A stretch of 64,000 bases of DNA from CAVYXK01 sp963708245 (GTDB lineage: Bacteria > Pseudomonadota > Alphaproteobacteria > Acetobacterales > Acetobacteraceae): contig OY970201.1 in the NCBI GenBank assembly GCA_963708245.1, positions 5,580,001-5,644,000 of the forward strand, given 5' to 3'. The translations under genes were made by a program, and so were the position numbers. The notes beneath the pieces are model-generated. The model was not told where the DNA came from. It saw only the letters and a list, made by a program, of their open reading frames with translations, and did no database searches. Positions 26,175-35,796 of the stretch are shown here, piece after piece. Numbering within the stretch: the first letter of the stretch is position 1; each line of letters opens with the position of its first letter.

Positions 26175-27785
26175 ATGAAGGCCACTCGACGCACCGTCCT
26201 GAAGACGGGACTCTCGGCGGGCGCGGTTGCTGCAACTGCCGGGCCGCGGTGGGCGAGGGGCCAGGGCGCGCCACCCGCCAACAAGACGCTGCGTGCCGTG
26301 ATGCAGGCCGATCTGCGCGTGTTCGATCCGATCTGGACCACCGCAAACATCACCGGTTACCACGGCGCGATGATCTACGACACGTTGTTTGCGGTCGATG
26401 AGCAGTTTGCTCCGCAACCTCAGATGGTCGGCAAGTGGAGCGTGAGCGACGACAAGAAGCTTTACACCTTCGAGCTGCGCGACGGGCTCGGTTGGCATGA
26501 TGGTACGCCGGTCACGGCCGCCGACTGCGTCGCCTCATTGCGTCGCTGGGCAGCCGTTGACGCGGGCGGTCAGGCGATGATGCAGCGCGTCAACGACATT
26601 TCGAAGAAGGACGACAAAACCTTCATTATCTCTCTCAAGGAGAAGTTCGGGCCGTTGCTCGACCAACTGGCGAAGCCGATCACGCGCGACTGCTTCATGA
26701 TGCGCGAGAAGGACGCCAACACGCCGCCGACCGAGCAGGTCAGCGCCAATATCGGCTCCGGCCCGTTCCTGTGGAATCGGGACGAAGCCAAGCCTGGCGT
26801 ACAGTATGTCTATGACAGGAATCCGAAATACGTGCCGCGGTCGGAGCCGCCTTCAGGTCTGGCAGGCGGCAAGGTGGTCAGGCTCGAGCGGGTGATCTGG
26901 GAGAACATCGGCGACCAACAAACCGCGATGGCGGCGCTGCAATCGGGTGAGATCGACTTCTATGAGGTTCCACCGATCGACCTTTTGGGGCAGCTTGAAA
27001 GCGATCCCAACATCAAGATCGATCAGTTCGACAAAGGCGGCAACATTGTCATCCTGCGAATGAACTTCCTGCACAAGCCGTTCAGCGAGTTGAAGGCACG
27101 CCAGGCGATCCCCTACCTGGTGAACCAGGAAGATTTCATGAAGGCGTCGTTCGGCAATCAAAAATACTACGGCACGGTGGATTCGATCTTTGGTACCCAC
27201 ACACCATACGTGAACGACGAGAACACCGACTGGTTCCGCCACGGAGTTGATTTGGACAAGGCGCGACAATTGTTCAAGGATTCCGGCTATAACGGCGAGC
27301 CTGTCATTGTGCTTCAGGCCACCAACTTCGCCTACATGAGCAACTCCGAGCAGTTGATCGCCGCGCAGTTGCGCAAGATAGGCGTTGACGCGCAGTTGGC
27401 GCCGAGCGACTGGGGCGGCGTGGTGACTCGCCGTGCCGTGCAGGCCCCGGATAATCAGGGCGGCTGGGATATCTTTGTCACTGGCGACAGCGACTATTCC
27501 CACAGCGATCCGATCGGGCTTGCTACCTTCCAGGCCAACGGCACGAAAGGGTGGTATGGCTGGCCGAAGAGCGACGAGTTCGAGGCATTGCGAGCGAAAT
27601 GGGCGGATACCGATACCCTTGACGAACGCAAGGCGCTGGCGCGCCAGATGCAGAAAGTGTTCTGGGACTTCGTGCCGACTGTGCTGCTGGGGAGGTACCT
27701 GCAACCAGTTGCCTACCGCTCCAACGTGAAGGGGTTCATCGGCATGCCAGAGATCATTCCGTTCTGGAACGTCGAGAAGACGTGA
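26175..27785 (+). CDS. Tat-exported ABC substrate-binding protein, family 5 (peptide/nickel type)
   Basis: 536 residues. The N-terminus has the twin-arginine motif TRRTVLKTG and an Ala-rich hydrophobic segment, with likely cleavage near residue 30. The mature part is an SBP_bac_5 protein (YDTLFAVDEQF, FELRDGLGWHDGTPVTAADC, FPV-like VPTVLLGRYLQP). Family 5 proteins bind peptides, glutathione, opines or other solutes. No matching permease or ATPase gene follows within the window, so it works with a transporter encoded elsewhere or is an orphan. The 293 bases after it (27786-28079) show no gene. Confidence 0.9.
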   Translation: MKATRRTVLKTGLSAGAVAATAGPRWARGQGAPPANKTLRAVMQADLRVFDPIWTTANITGYHGAMIYDTLFAVDEQFAPQPQMVGKWSVSDDKKLYTFELRDGLGWHDGTPVTAADCVASLRRWAAVDAGGQAMMQRVNDISKKDDKTFIISLKEKFGPLLDQLAKPITRDCFMMREKDANTPPTEQVSANIGSGPFLWNRDEAKPGVQYVYDRNPKYVPRSEPPSGLAGGKVVRLERVIWENIGDQQTAMAALQSGEIDFYEVPPIDLLGQLESDPNIKIDQFDKGGNIVILRMNFLHKPFSELKARQAIPYLVNQEDFMKASFGNQKYYGTVDSIFGTHTPYVNDENTDWFRHGVDLDKARQLFKDSGYNGEPVIVLQATNFAYMSNSEQLIAAQLRKIGVDAQLAPSDWGGVVTRRAVQAPDNQGGWDIFVTGDSDYSHSDPIGLATFQANGTKGWYGWPKSDEFEALRAKWADTDTLDERKALARQMQKVFWDFVPTVLLGRYLQPVAYRSNVKGFIGMPEIIPFWNVEKT

Positions 27786-28118
27786 CAGTATTCGCTTCAC
27801 GTGGTTTCGCTTTCTGCTACAATACGCGATTGAGGCAGCGAGGTCACGGCCGCGTCGGCAACCCGGCGGCGGGCGCTCGGGTGTCTGTCTGGCGCCGTCT
27901 CCCGTGCGCAGTGCGGGGATGCGTGTCGTAGTGCTGAGCACGCGTGAACAGCCGCCTGTGTTTTCGAAACTGGCCGCCCGTCGCCTGCCGTCACCTGGCC
28001 AAGCAGCGTCGGCGGGAGGGCGCTACATCGTATCAGCCGTCTGCCGCGGCGTGGTCGGCGCATCGATGCTAACCTGTCAATGATGGACGTAAAAAGCGCG
28101 GGCGTCCATGATCAAGGC

Positions 28119-28562
28119 ATGAACGTCGCGTACATCTCGGCACTCTCGGCGCTCGCCGGATCGGTGGTTGGCGGCCTGATATCGGGCATCGCGACATGGC
28201 TGAGCGTGCGCGTCCAGACCAGGGCGGGGGACCGCGCCCACGACAAGTTGAGACGAGAAGACCTCTACAGGGACTTCGTCGTCGCGGCGGCGAAAGCATA
28301 TGGCGTAGGCCTCATAAGCAACGAGCCAAAGATTGAGGAGATCGTCGCCCTCTACTCTATGATTACCAGAATGCGCATTTTGTCCGAGCCGCGAATTGTC
28401 GCGTGCGCTGAAAACATCTTGGCCACAACGCTCGACACCTACTTCGCGCCGAACAAGACGATCAGCGAGCTGCATGACTTGATGAAGAGCGGGGGCGGAC
28501 GGGGGCTCGATCTGCTGAAGGACTTTGGCGAGCTCGCGCGCGAGGAGCTACGGACGTTGTGA
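28119..28562 (+). CDS. Conserved hypothetical protein with N-terminal membrane anchor
   Basis: 147 residues from ATG 28119 (ATG 28080 is an alternative). A single N-terminal span with glycine-zipper character (SALAGSVVGGLISGIATWL) is followed by a charged, mostly helical cytoplasmic domain with RREDLYRDFVVAAAKAYG and LISNEP. Proteins of this layout recur in proteobacterial genomes without a known function. Codon use is normal, so it is likely a real gene. No operon partner. Confidence 0.65.
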   Translation: MNVAYISALSALAGSVVGGLISGIATWLSVRVQTRAGDRAHDKLRREDLYRDFVVAAAKAYGVGLISNEPKIEEIVALYSMITRMRILSEPRIVACAENILATTLDTYFAPNKTISELHDLMKSGGGRGLDLLKDFGELAREELRTL

Positions 28563-28935
28563 CCCATTCCCCCGGGCGCCACGGGGCTGCGGCTACGCGG
28601 CGCGAGTGGTTTCCGTCCCGTTCCATATGAGAAGTGGGCGTCGCCTGCGTCCCTCGTTGGTCGCCGGCGCGCACGTTCGCGGCTGCGGATAAATGTCGAA
28701 TCCACGCTGACGGTGATCGGCGCTGCTGCCGCGGGTGTTGGCTGGTCCGAGGTCGCGGTGCCAAGCTGCTCCCCGATAACCAACACTACCTATTTCGATG
28801 GTCACGACGCCCTGCCGTTACGGCGGTGTGCGCTGGTGGTGGATATGCCCAGCGACGGGCTTGCTCATCGGCATCACGGTGTGATCCTTCGATCCTTCCG
28901 AGGTTTCACATGGAGTAGAGATCGCGACAGCAATC
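28563..28935. other. Non-coding/degenerate stretch, possible transposase debris
   Basis: No intact gene is seen. On the minus strand around 28660-28740 a short segment reads PITVSVDSTFIRS, reminiscent of the catalytic-domain start of some DDE transposases, but nothing extends it. This is treated as possible IS debris only. Confidence 0.3.
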
Positions 28936-29222
28936 TTGCGGGACCAGGGTAGGAAAGATGATGCACGTCATCTCGACGGCAGTGCCCCAAACGTGTTTCG
29001 TGATTTTCGCTTTTTCAGCGGAAGCTTCACCTTCGAAGGTGACGATCTGCCCCGATGGCGGAATTACGTGGACGACGGAAGAGGCGTCGTCTTGTCATTC
29101 AAGGCTTCCGCTTCAACAATTCGAAGGCATACATTGAAAAAACTTTTCCAGACAATCCGACCGCTTTCGTCTGCCCAATGTCGTACAGCTCTGACGAGCT
29201 ACGGTCGGTGATCGCTTTGATT
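28936..29222 (+). pseudogene. DUF2971 family protein, frameshifted and truncated
   Basis: Frame 1 carries FEGDDLPRWRNYVDDGRGV, a DUF2971 hallmark (normally S-x-x-x-D-x-L-x-x-W-R-x-Y-x-D-D-G-x-G). At about 29100 the similarity passes to frame 0 (DNPTAFVCPMSY, DELRSVIALIRR). It then stops abruptly at about 29220 where acoR-derived sequence on the other strand begins. Base composition is lower in GC than the neighbours, suggesting acquired DNA. DUF2971 proteins are often found in defence islands and mobile regions; their function is unproven. Confidence 0.6.
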
Positions 29223-29364
29223 CGCCGGCGAGGAAACGCTCCCAGGCAAGCATGGTGTCGCTACCTTCGGCGCGGCTCATCAGAGACGCTCCGATCGGTA
29301 AACCGACCGGCGACGATCCGGGCTCCGGGAGTCCCGGTTTTTGCTGCGGGCGGCTCTCGGACAT
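29218..29364 (-). pseudogene. N-terminal fragment of an AcoR-like sigma-54 activator
   Basis: ATG 29364 has a strong GGGAGG site and opens a frame of about 49 plausible residues ending with MLAWERFLAGE, a pattern found at the start of AcoR-type activators of alcohol/acetoin metabolism. It follows the groEL C-terminal fragment by 23 bases on the same strand. Similarity ends at about 29218, the junction with DUF2971 sequence. The catalytic and DNA-binding parts lie 1.8 kb away on the opposite strand. Confidence 0.5.
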
Positions 29365-29387
29365 CACCTTTCCTCCCGATCCGCTCG

Positions 29388-29972
29388 TCACGTCATCCCG
29401 AGCCGCTCCGCGCCGCCGCCGCGTGCCGGTCCGGCGGTCGGGTCCTCGTAATCGGGTTTGTCCGCGACCAGCGTATCGGTGGTGAGAATAAGGCCCGCGA
29501 CTGAGGCGGCGTTGCGCAGCGCCACCACGCCGACCTTGGCCGGGTCGATCACGCCCGCGGCGAACAGGTCGCAGAACGTCCGCGTGCGCGCGTCGAGCCC
29601 GATCCCGGCGGGCGCCGCGCTGACGCGGGTGAAGACAGCATCCGGATCCAGACCGGCGTTTTCGGCGATGACTGTGAGCGGGCGGCTGATCGCGTGCCGG
29701 ACCAGCATCGCGCCCTGCCACGCCGGCGGGCTCAGTTCGGCTTCGAGCCGCGACAGCGCCGGGGCGGCTTGCAGCAGCGCCGTACCGCCGCCAGCGGCGA
29801 TACCCTCCTCGATCGCGGCACGGGTCGCGGCAACCGCGTCCTCGGCGAGCTGCGCGCGGCGCCTGCGTTCGACCGGCGTCGCCCCGCCGGCATAGATGAC
29901 CGCCGAACCGCCCGACAGCTTGGCGAGACGCTGCTCCAGCTTATCGCGCTCGACATTCGGGGGTGCGAACTC
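29388..29972 (-). pseudogene. GroEL-like chaperonin, C-terminal fragment
   Basis: About 195 residues corresponding to GroEL from roughly residue 350 onward: VERDKLEQRLAKLSGG, IEEGIAAGGGTALL, GVIDPAKVGVVALRNAASVAG, ILTTDTLVADKP. It lacks the GGM-repeat tail and has a divergent C-terminus, marking it as a secondary chaperonin of the kind linked to alcohol or propane oxidation genes. Homology stops at about 29972; 60 unrelated bases and an IS5 element follow, and another piece of the same gene lies beyond the IS. Confidence 0.75.
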
Positions 29973-30033
29973 CATCTGATTGCAACACCGTTCGGTAATC
30001 AGCAGGAGATGGCGAGATAGCCGATTCCGGCGC

Positions 30034-30850
30034 GGCGCGTTCTTCAATTCGTAGACGGTCAGCTTTGCAGGAGCTGACCGATGCGCCGCTACGGACTTCG
30101 CGACGACCAGTGGGACCGGATCAAGGACCTTTTGCCAGGCCGCAAGGGTTCGGTCGGCGTGACCGCGGCGGACAACCGCCGGTTCGTTGAAGCGGTGCTC
30201 TACCGCTACCGGGCCGGCATTCCCTGGCGCGATCTGCCGGAACGCTTCGGCGACTGGAAGAACACCCACCGACGCTTCAGTCGCTGGGCCAAATCCGGCG
30301 TCTGGAAGCGGGTGTTTCAGCATCTTGCCGTCGATGCCGACAACGAATACGCGATGATCGACAGCACCGTTGTGCGTGCCCATCAGCACAGTGCCGGCGC
30401 CCAAAAAAAGACGGCGAGGACCAGGCCATCGGGCGCTCGCGCGGCGGACTGAGCACCAAGATCCATACCATGGTCGATGCGCTGGGCAATCCGGTCGGCT
30501 TCCACCTGACCGGCGGCGAGGCACACGACCTGGTTGGTGCCGACCACCTCTTGCCGGACATGCAGGCCGACATGCTGATCGCCGATAAGGCATTCGATGC
30601 CGACCAGCGGGTCATCGAACCGTTGGCGACAGCGGGCAAAACCGCGGTGATCCCGCCGAAGGCCAATCGCCGGGCGCCGCGGGCGTTCGATCGGCATCTC
30701 TACAAGGCACGCCACCTGATCGAGAACTTCTTCGCCAAACTCAAGCAGTTTCGCGCCATCGCCACCCGTTACGACAAGACCGCACGCAACTTCCTGGCCG
30801 CCGTCCACCTCACCGCCAGCGCGATTTGGCTCAATTGACGACACGCCCTA
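30034..30850 (+). mobile_element. IS5-family (IS427-like) insertion sequence
   Basis: About 0.8 kb. The right end reads, inverted, CTAGGGCGTGTCGTCAATTG; the left end near 30034-30050 has an imperfect match (GCGCGTTCTTCAATT). Both flank a frameshifting DDE transposase. The element separates two non-contiguous parts of a groEL-like gene. No clean target duplication is visible, so flanking deletion has probably occurred. Confidence 0.7.
30081..30838 (+). CDS. IS5-family transposase (programmed -1 frameshift)
   Basis: ORF A (30081-30452) has the N-terminal helix-turn region and the first catalytic Asp in MIDSTVVRAHQH. ORF B continues in the -1 frame with GRSRGGLSTKIH, LIADKAFDAD (second Asp) and the YKARHLIENFFAKLK region carrying the Glu. 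Fusion occurs at the run of seven A at about 30400-30410, a standard slippery site for this IS group. The product would be about 250 residues and looks intact. Confidence 0.85.
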
Positions 30851-30985
30851 GTTCGAGCACAGTCTCGAGCCCGCTCCCTTCCTCGACTGCCAACACGCCG
30901 GCTGGGCCGATCCGCTCCAGCGCCTCGGCGACGATTCCGCCCAACCGCTCCTCGTTGGCAGCGATCACGGCGACGGCGCGGGCCT
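30850..30985 (-). pseudogene. GroEL-like chaperonin, equatorial-domain fragment
   Basis: On the minus strand the frame reads AVAVIAANEERLGG, IVAEALERIGPAGV and LAVEEGSGLET. This aligns with GroEL residues of about 147-190 (the ISAN and GVITVEDG region). It ends at the IS5 boundary and begins at about 30985 where sequence of the AcoR-like gene on the other strand starts. About 160 residues separate it from the C-terminal piece at 29388-29972, so the gene is disrupted and partly deleted. Confidence 0.65.
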
Positions 30986-30986
30986 C

Positions 30987-32078
30987 GTGTTCCGTACCTC
31001 GTTCCAGACCCTGATCGATCGCGCGGGCAACCAGGATCGGTTGTCGCTGAAGGATGTCGTCGGCAGCGCCTTTGTCGTGGCAGTCGAGAATCGGCCCTCG
31101 TCGAGGCCGGTATCGCTCGCTCCCGTTTCACGACCTCTGCGGCCGCCGCGGTTCGTGGCGGACGATCCGGCAGTTGCAGCTGCGGTGCGTAAGGTCGAAC
31201 AGGCCGCCGCACGGCGCCTGCCCATTCTCATTTGCGGGGCGACCGGCACCGGAAAGGAAGGGCTCGCGCGCTATGCGCATGCGGTGAGCGGGGGCTCGGG
31301 CGCTTTCGTTCCCGTGAACTGCGCCGCGATGCCGAAGAGCCTGATCGAAAGCGAAATGTTCGGTCATTCCGAAGGCGCATTCACCGGTGCCCGCCGCCAC
31401 GGCGCAAAGGGACTGGCCGAGGAGGCCGATCGCGGGACCCTGTTCCTCGACGAGATAGGCGACATGCCGCTCGATCTGCAGGCGGTTTTGCTGCGGCTGC
31501 TGGATGACTGGACGGTCCGTCCGCTCGGTGGCGGTCGGGTTCGCGGCGTTGACGTGCTGCTGCTGACCGCGAGCAACGCCGATCTTGAGGCTCGGGTGGC
31601 CGCCGGCCTGTTCCGCGCGGACTTGCTTTATCGCCTGAACACGGTCGAGGTGCATCTCCCGCGCCTCGTGGATCGCAACGACTTCGCGGAGCTCGTAACA
31701 GTGCTGCTGTCCGACTGCGCGCCCGGCGCGGCCATCATGCCCGAGGCGCTAGGATACCTCGAAACGCTGCCGTGGCCGGGCAACATCCGGGAGCTGCGCA
31801 ATATTCTAGTACGGCTGACGCTCGAGGCGTCGATCCGCGAGATCGACCTCGCCGCCGTGATGCGTGTGGCGGGATCATCCACCGCGCGCAGCGGCGCAAG
31901 CGCTGGCACGACGTTGCATGCGTCGGTGCGGGCGCGGATCGTCGCCATGTATCACGAGGAAGAACGCAGCGTCACCCGCACGGCACGTCGGCTCGGAGTC
32001 TCCCGTAACACTGTCTATCGCGCCATCCGTGCGGCGGTTCCGGGATTGGCAAGTTATACCAACCGCCCTAGACACTGA
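30987..32078 (+). pseudogene. AcoR-like sigma-54-dependent activator, N-terminally truncated
   Basis: About 360 residues: AAA+ domain with Walker A GATGTGKEG, the sigma-54 contact GAFTGARR, Walker B TLFLDEIGDM, RADLLYRLN and the WPGNIRELRN motif. A C-terminal Fis-type HTH follows (TARRLGVSRNTVYRAI). The N-terminal GAF/sensor part expected in AcoR is absent; coding signal begins at about 30985, exactly at the groEL junction. Its last codons run into the IS630 inverted repeat. It may be expressed without its sensor, so complete inactivity is not certain. Confidence 0.75.
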
Positions 32079-32963
32079 CACACGCCCAGTGGCGGGTTCC
32101 GATTGAGCGGATGCGGTCTGGATCATCGATCAGGAAGTTCCACGCATCCTTGCAAGCCTCAATGATCGCCTCGTAGGTGTCCCAGACGAGATTGCATAGC
32201 TTGTTGGCGCGCAGGTATTCCCAGACATTCTCCATCGAGTTCAGCTCCGGCGAGTAGGGCGGCAGAGGCACCAGCGTAATATTGCCCGGCACCTTCAGCT
32301 TTTTGCCGCGCTGGTGCCAGCCGGCCTGGTCGCAGAGCATAGCAGCATGCGCACCAGGGCTGACCTGAGTGCTGAGTTCCTCGAGTAGCTCATTCATTCC
32401 CTCGGTGTTGGCCGCGGGCATGATAACCGCCGCGCCGACGCCGCGAGCGGGGCAGATCGCCCCATAGAGATAAGCGGACTCGTGGCGGTTGTCCCGCACC
32501 ATCGGCGGCCGCGAGCCGATCGGCGCCCAGATATAGGCGTGCGTGCCCTTCTGACCGACACGGGCCTCGTCCTGAAACCACACCTCGATCGGCGTACCAG
32601 GCGTGGTGGAGAGAAGAAGGTCCTTCAGGCAACTGCCGAAGTTTTTTTAAAAGCCTCCTGCGCCGCGGCGTGCTTCTTCGGATGGAACGGGCGCGGCTGC
32701 AGACGGGTCAGACCCAACTTGCGCAGCCACGACCGACCCTCCAGGATCAGGGCGATCGCCAACAGGCGGCGAACCTGCGCGCCGTCGTCGCTCTGCCGCC
32801 ATCTCACGCAGCGCCGCCGCCGTGTGCTTCGTGCGGGTAATTATGATCGCTTGCCCCATCCGGCCCTCCCTCGACTCCAATCGATGTCAGGGGCACCGAA
32901 TCGTAACTTTGCGAGTCAGGGGAAGCCCCCCACTCGAGAGTCGAGAGATCGGGCGGTTGGTAT
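32056..32963 (-). mobile_element. Degenerate IS630-family element
   Basis: Inverted ends TACCAACCGCCC (32057) and GGGCGGTTGGTA (ending 32962) bound the element. TA-type target bases are present around both ends but an exact duplication is unclear. The transposase inside is broken. The left end lies within the last codons of the AcoR-like gene. Confidence 0.75.
32068..32880 (-). pseudogene. IS630-family transposase, internally deleted and frameshifted
   Basis: The C-terminal catalytic part is open (32068-32583): VWFQDEARVGQKG with the first Asp, the second Asp in LCDQAGWHQ, and PYSPELNSMENVWEYLR with the Glu. Upstream pieces in other frames encode the extreme N-terminus (ALREMAAERRR) and RPFHPKKHAAAQEAFKKT. 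The helix-turn-helix region between them is deleted, so the protein could not bind its ends. Confidence 0.75.
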
Positions 32964-33059
32964 TAATCGGCGTCGCACGCGGCGGGGCCAGCGCTGCGCA
33001 GGCAACTATCTTTACGCCGCTGTTTGGACGCACGTCTCCTCGCGCCAGACACGGAATTC

Positions 33060-33215
33060 CTTGGCACAACGCGCCGATAACTGCTCGCTGCCACGAGATG
33101 ACGCGGCAGCCGGGAATGGCCGTAGATGATCCCATGCGCCGAGAGGAACTGTTGGGCCTGTCCCGCTGACTTGAACCTCTGCATTTGGCGCTCTCGTCGT
33201 CGCGTCGTGTCAATC
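33060..33215 (-). pseudogene. IS6-family transposase C-terminal remnant
   Basis: The minus-strand frame reads RRRERQMQRFKSAGQAQQFL followed by SAHGIIYGH and RHLVAASSYR, the conserved C-terminal end of IS6-family (IS6/IS240-like) DDE transposases. Nothing upstream is retained. The surrounding 32964-33257 interval contains no other feature. Confidence 0.6.
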
Positions 33216-33257
33216 GGCAGGCAAAAGGGAGCCCTACTGGGCCATATGTAAAAATAC

Positions 33258-35039
33258 CTAGCCGACCGTCTCCTCCTCCTTCAGCCGGCCGAGGCCGCCC
33301 GCCTCGACATCCCGCTCAAAAACGATCCGACGTTCGTGCAGCGCGGCCGCCGCCGGCCGGTGTGCGACGGAGATGATGGTGGTGCCGGGCAGCCGTTCGC
33401 GCAGCAGGCGATAGAGCGAAGCTTCCGCCTCCGGATCGAGATTTGCGGTCGCCTCATCCAGGAACAGCCAGTCGGGCTTGGCGAGCAGCGCGCGTGCAAT
33501 GGCCAGGTGCTGCTGCTCCCCGCCCGACAATTTCAGCGCCCAATTGTCCTCCTGATCGAGGAGCGGGATCAGTCGGGCCAGCCCGGCATCGCGCAACGCA
33601 ACTTCCACCTCGACCGTCTCGTGCGCCTCACCCGACTCGGGATAGGCGACGACTTGGCGGAGCGTCCCCAGCGGAATGTAGGGGCGCTGCGGCAGAAACA
33701 GGCTGCCAACCGGGCGTTCTATTCGGCCGCGACCGAATGGCCAGATCCCCGCAATGGCGCGGACCAGTGTCGACTTGCCCGAGCCGGAACGGCCGACCAC
33801 CACAGCGGACTGCCCGGGCCGAAGCGCGAGATCCAAATTCTCGATTAGATTGGTCCCGTCCGGCACCGCGAGCGTGACGCCCTTGAGTACCAACGGACCC
33901 ACGGGCACATCGTTGATGGTCGCTCCTTCCGAGCCGGCGTGTTGTGCCGCGTCAATTGCGAGCTTGAAGGTGGTGAGGCGATCCGTAGTCGCCCGCCATG
34001 TCGCGATAGAGGCTCCGCTCGTATCCGCGTAGTTCGAGATGAACCAGGATAGCGCGCCCTGCACCTGGCCGAATGCGTCAGCAATCTGCGTCAGGCCACC
34101 AAGCGGGATTTTGCCGGCGAAATACCGGGGGGCAGCGACCACCAGCGGAAATATGTTTGCTATCTGGTTGTAACCAACAATTAGGGTGTTCAGGAACAAC
34201 GTTCGCTTCATGATCGCGTGCCAGTTCCCGATTATCCGCCCAAACCGGTCCACCAAACCGCGCTTTTCCTGTTCCTCACCGTTGTAGAGCGCGATGCCCT
34301 CGACGTTCTCCCGCAGCCGCACCAGAGCAAAACGAAAATCCGCCTCGACACGCTGACGCAGGAAATTCAGTCCGATCAGCGGGCGCCCTACAAGGTGCGT
34401 CAGCCATGTTCCCGCCACCGCATACAAGAGCGCCACCCAGACCATATAACCAGGGATGGTCATGCCCAGAACCCGGAGCGGGCCGGAAATGCTCCACAGA
34501 ATGCCCAGAAAGCTGACCAGACTCACCGCGTTCGCAATGAAGTCAACACTGAGCGCCAGCGAGAAGTTCACAAAGTCGCGTAGATCTTCCGAGATGCGCT
34601 GGTCTGGGTTTTCGGTGCCAGCCTCCTCGGTTCCGGCGGTCAGACTAAGCCGATAGTAAGCTTGGTCAGCGAGCCACTGATCGAGGAAACGGCCGGTCAT
34701 CCAGCGACGCCAGCGGATCTGCAGCCATTGTTGCAGGTAGCTTCGGCAGACAGCGATACCGATGAACGCGACCACCACCTCAACGAAGCCGGGCATCAAC
34801 CCGCTGTCGGTGTGACGGTAGAAAAAGAGCAGTTGGATGAAGCCGTCCCAATCCTTGTTCTGCAGCGCATTGAAAAATTCGCGATTCCAGAAATTCAGCA
34901 CGACGTTCATGCCGACGAGCGCCAGGTTCATCACGATGATTATGCCCAGCAGCCCGCGGGCGGACCATCTTTCTTCCGAACGGAAATAGGGCAGCGCGAG
35001 ACGCCAGGCATCCTTCAGGAAAGGCAGTAATCCGTGCAT
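33258..35039 (-). CDS. SbmA/BacA-like (YddA-type) ABC transporter, fused permease-ATPase
   Basis: 593 residues. An N-terminal ABC_membrane_2 domain with about six spans (residues 25-330) carries the family pattern FWNREFFNALQNKDW and RWRRWMTGRFLDQWL. A C-terminal ATPase has Walker A GRSGSGKSTL, signature LSGGEQQHLAIARALL and Walker B WLFLDEATANLDPE. Relatives transport peptide antibiotics, vitamin B12 or very-long-chain fatty acids. It is an intact gene among IS remnants. Substrate unknown. Confidence 0.9.
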   Translation of the reverse strand: MHGLLPFLKDAWRLALPYFRSEERWSARGLLGIIIVMNLALVGMNVVLNFWNREFFNALQNKDWDGFIQLLFFYRHTDSGLMPGFVEVVVAFIGIAVCRSYLQQWLQIRWRRWMTGRFLDQWLADQAYYRLSLTAGTEEAGTENPDQRISEDLRDFVNFSLALSVDFIANAVSLVSFLGILWSISGPLRVLGMTIPGYMVWVALLYAVAGTWLTHLVGRPLIGLNFLRQRVEADFRFALVRLRENVEGIALYNGEEQEKRGLVDRFGRIIGNWHAIMKRTLFLNTLIVGYNQIANIFPLVVAAPRYFAGKIPLGGLTQIADAFGQVQGALSWFISNYADTSGASIATWRATTDRLTTFKLAIDAAQHAGSEGATINDVPVGPLVLKGVTLAVPDGTNLIENLDLALRPGQSAVVVGRSGSGKSTLVRAIAGIWPFGRGRIERPVGSLFLPQRPYIPLGTLRQVVAYPESGEAHETVEVEVALRDAGLARLIPLLDQEDNWALKLSGGEQQHLAIARALLAKPDWLFLDEATANLDPEAEASLYRLLRERLPGTTIISVAHRPAAAALHERRIVFERDVEAGGLGRLKEEETVG

Positions 35040-35196
35040 TTTCTGGCCATTTCTCGCTGGTGTGATAGGGCGCCGTGGAGGCTGCGCGAGAGCTGATTTC
35101 CCGGAGCCTTATTTGCATAGGTGCAACGTGATGCTTTCCGAGTGCTGTCCCGATCAATGCGCCCGCCGACAGTCTCGCAAGCAGATACTTCGCCCG

Positions 35197-35796
35197 CTAC
35201 GTCTCGATCCGGAAATGGGCCTCGGTCGGCTTTCCTGCGAGACCGTTAATCGGCAGCAGGTCCATAGGGCAGGCGGAGAACGCAATGATAAGGTCCATCT
35301 CAGCACGCAGCCTAATGTAGCAATTTGGCGTCGATATGGGTGGTTCCAACGACAGCGAGCCGTCGGCCGTCCAGGGGATGTTCATGAACAAGTTGAGGGG
35401 ACTCGGGGTAGCCGGCGGTGCAAGGCCAAGTTCGGCAAGCCCCTGCGCCAGATTATCGGTACAATTGTCGTGGTGTTCGGTGCAGCCAAGTTGCTCGTAG
35501 CGGTACCGGTCGCACGCCGCGAGCAAGGTGTCATGAATACCGCCGGAAGTATCCTCTAATACGGTCAGAATTGGTCGGCGACGGTTACTCACCAGGGAAT
35601 CGCCAACTTGCGGGATCATTCTTCGCAACCAGGAGCGGCTGTGCTCCATCGACATGAACTCGCTGATGTCGTGGCGGTTGAACGCCCAAGTATCCACTAC
35701 CTGTTCGCCATGCGTGTTGATCACGCGGATGACCTGGTTCGCCGCGACAAAAGCCACTTTGCCTCGACGTGCCGGAATTGTGTTGGTGTCAGACAT
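35197..35796 (-). CDS. DUF1989 / urea carboxylase-associated family protein
   Basis: 199 residues with the family features: AFVAANQVIRVINTHGEQVVDTWAF-type N-terminus (residues 15-39), SMEHSR, SNRRRPILTVLEDTSGGIHDTL-like core, and the Cys/His cluster CTEHHDNCTDNL that likely binds metal. Members are associated with urea carboxylase or guanidine and ethanolamine metabolism. No such genes adjoin it here; the SbmA-like gene follows on the same strand. GGGGAA lies just upstream of the ATG. Confidence 0.85.
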   Translation of the reverse strand: MSDTNTIPARRGKVAFVAANQVIRVINTHGEQVVDTWAFNRHDISEFMSMEHSRSWLRRMIPQVGDSLVSNRRRPILTVLEDTSGGIHDTLLAACDRYRYEQLGCTEHHDNCTDNLAQGLAELGLAPPATPSPLNLFMNIPWTADGSLSLEPPISTPNCYIRLRAEMDLIIAFSACPMDLLPINGLAGKPTEAHFRIET

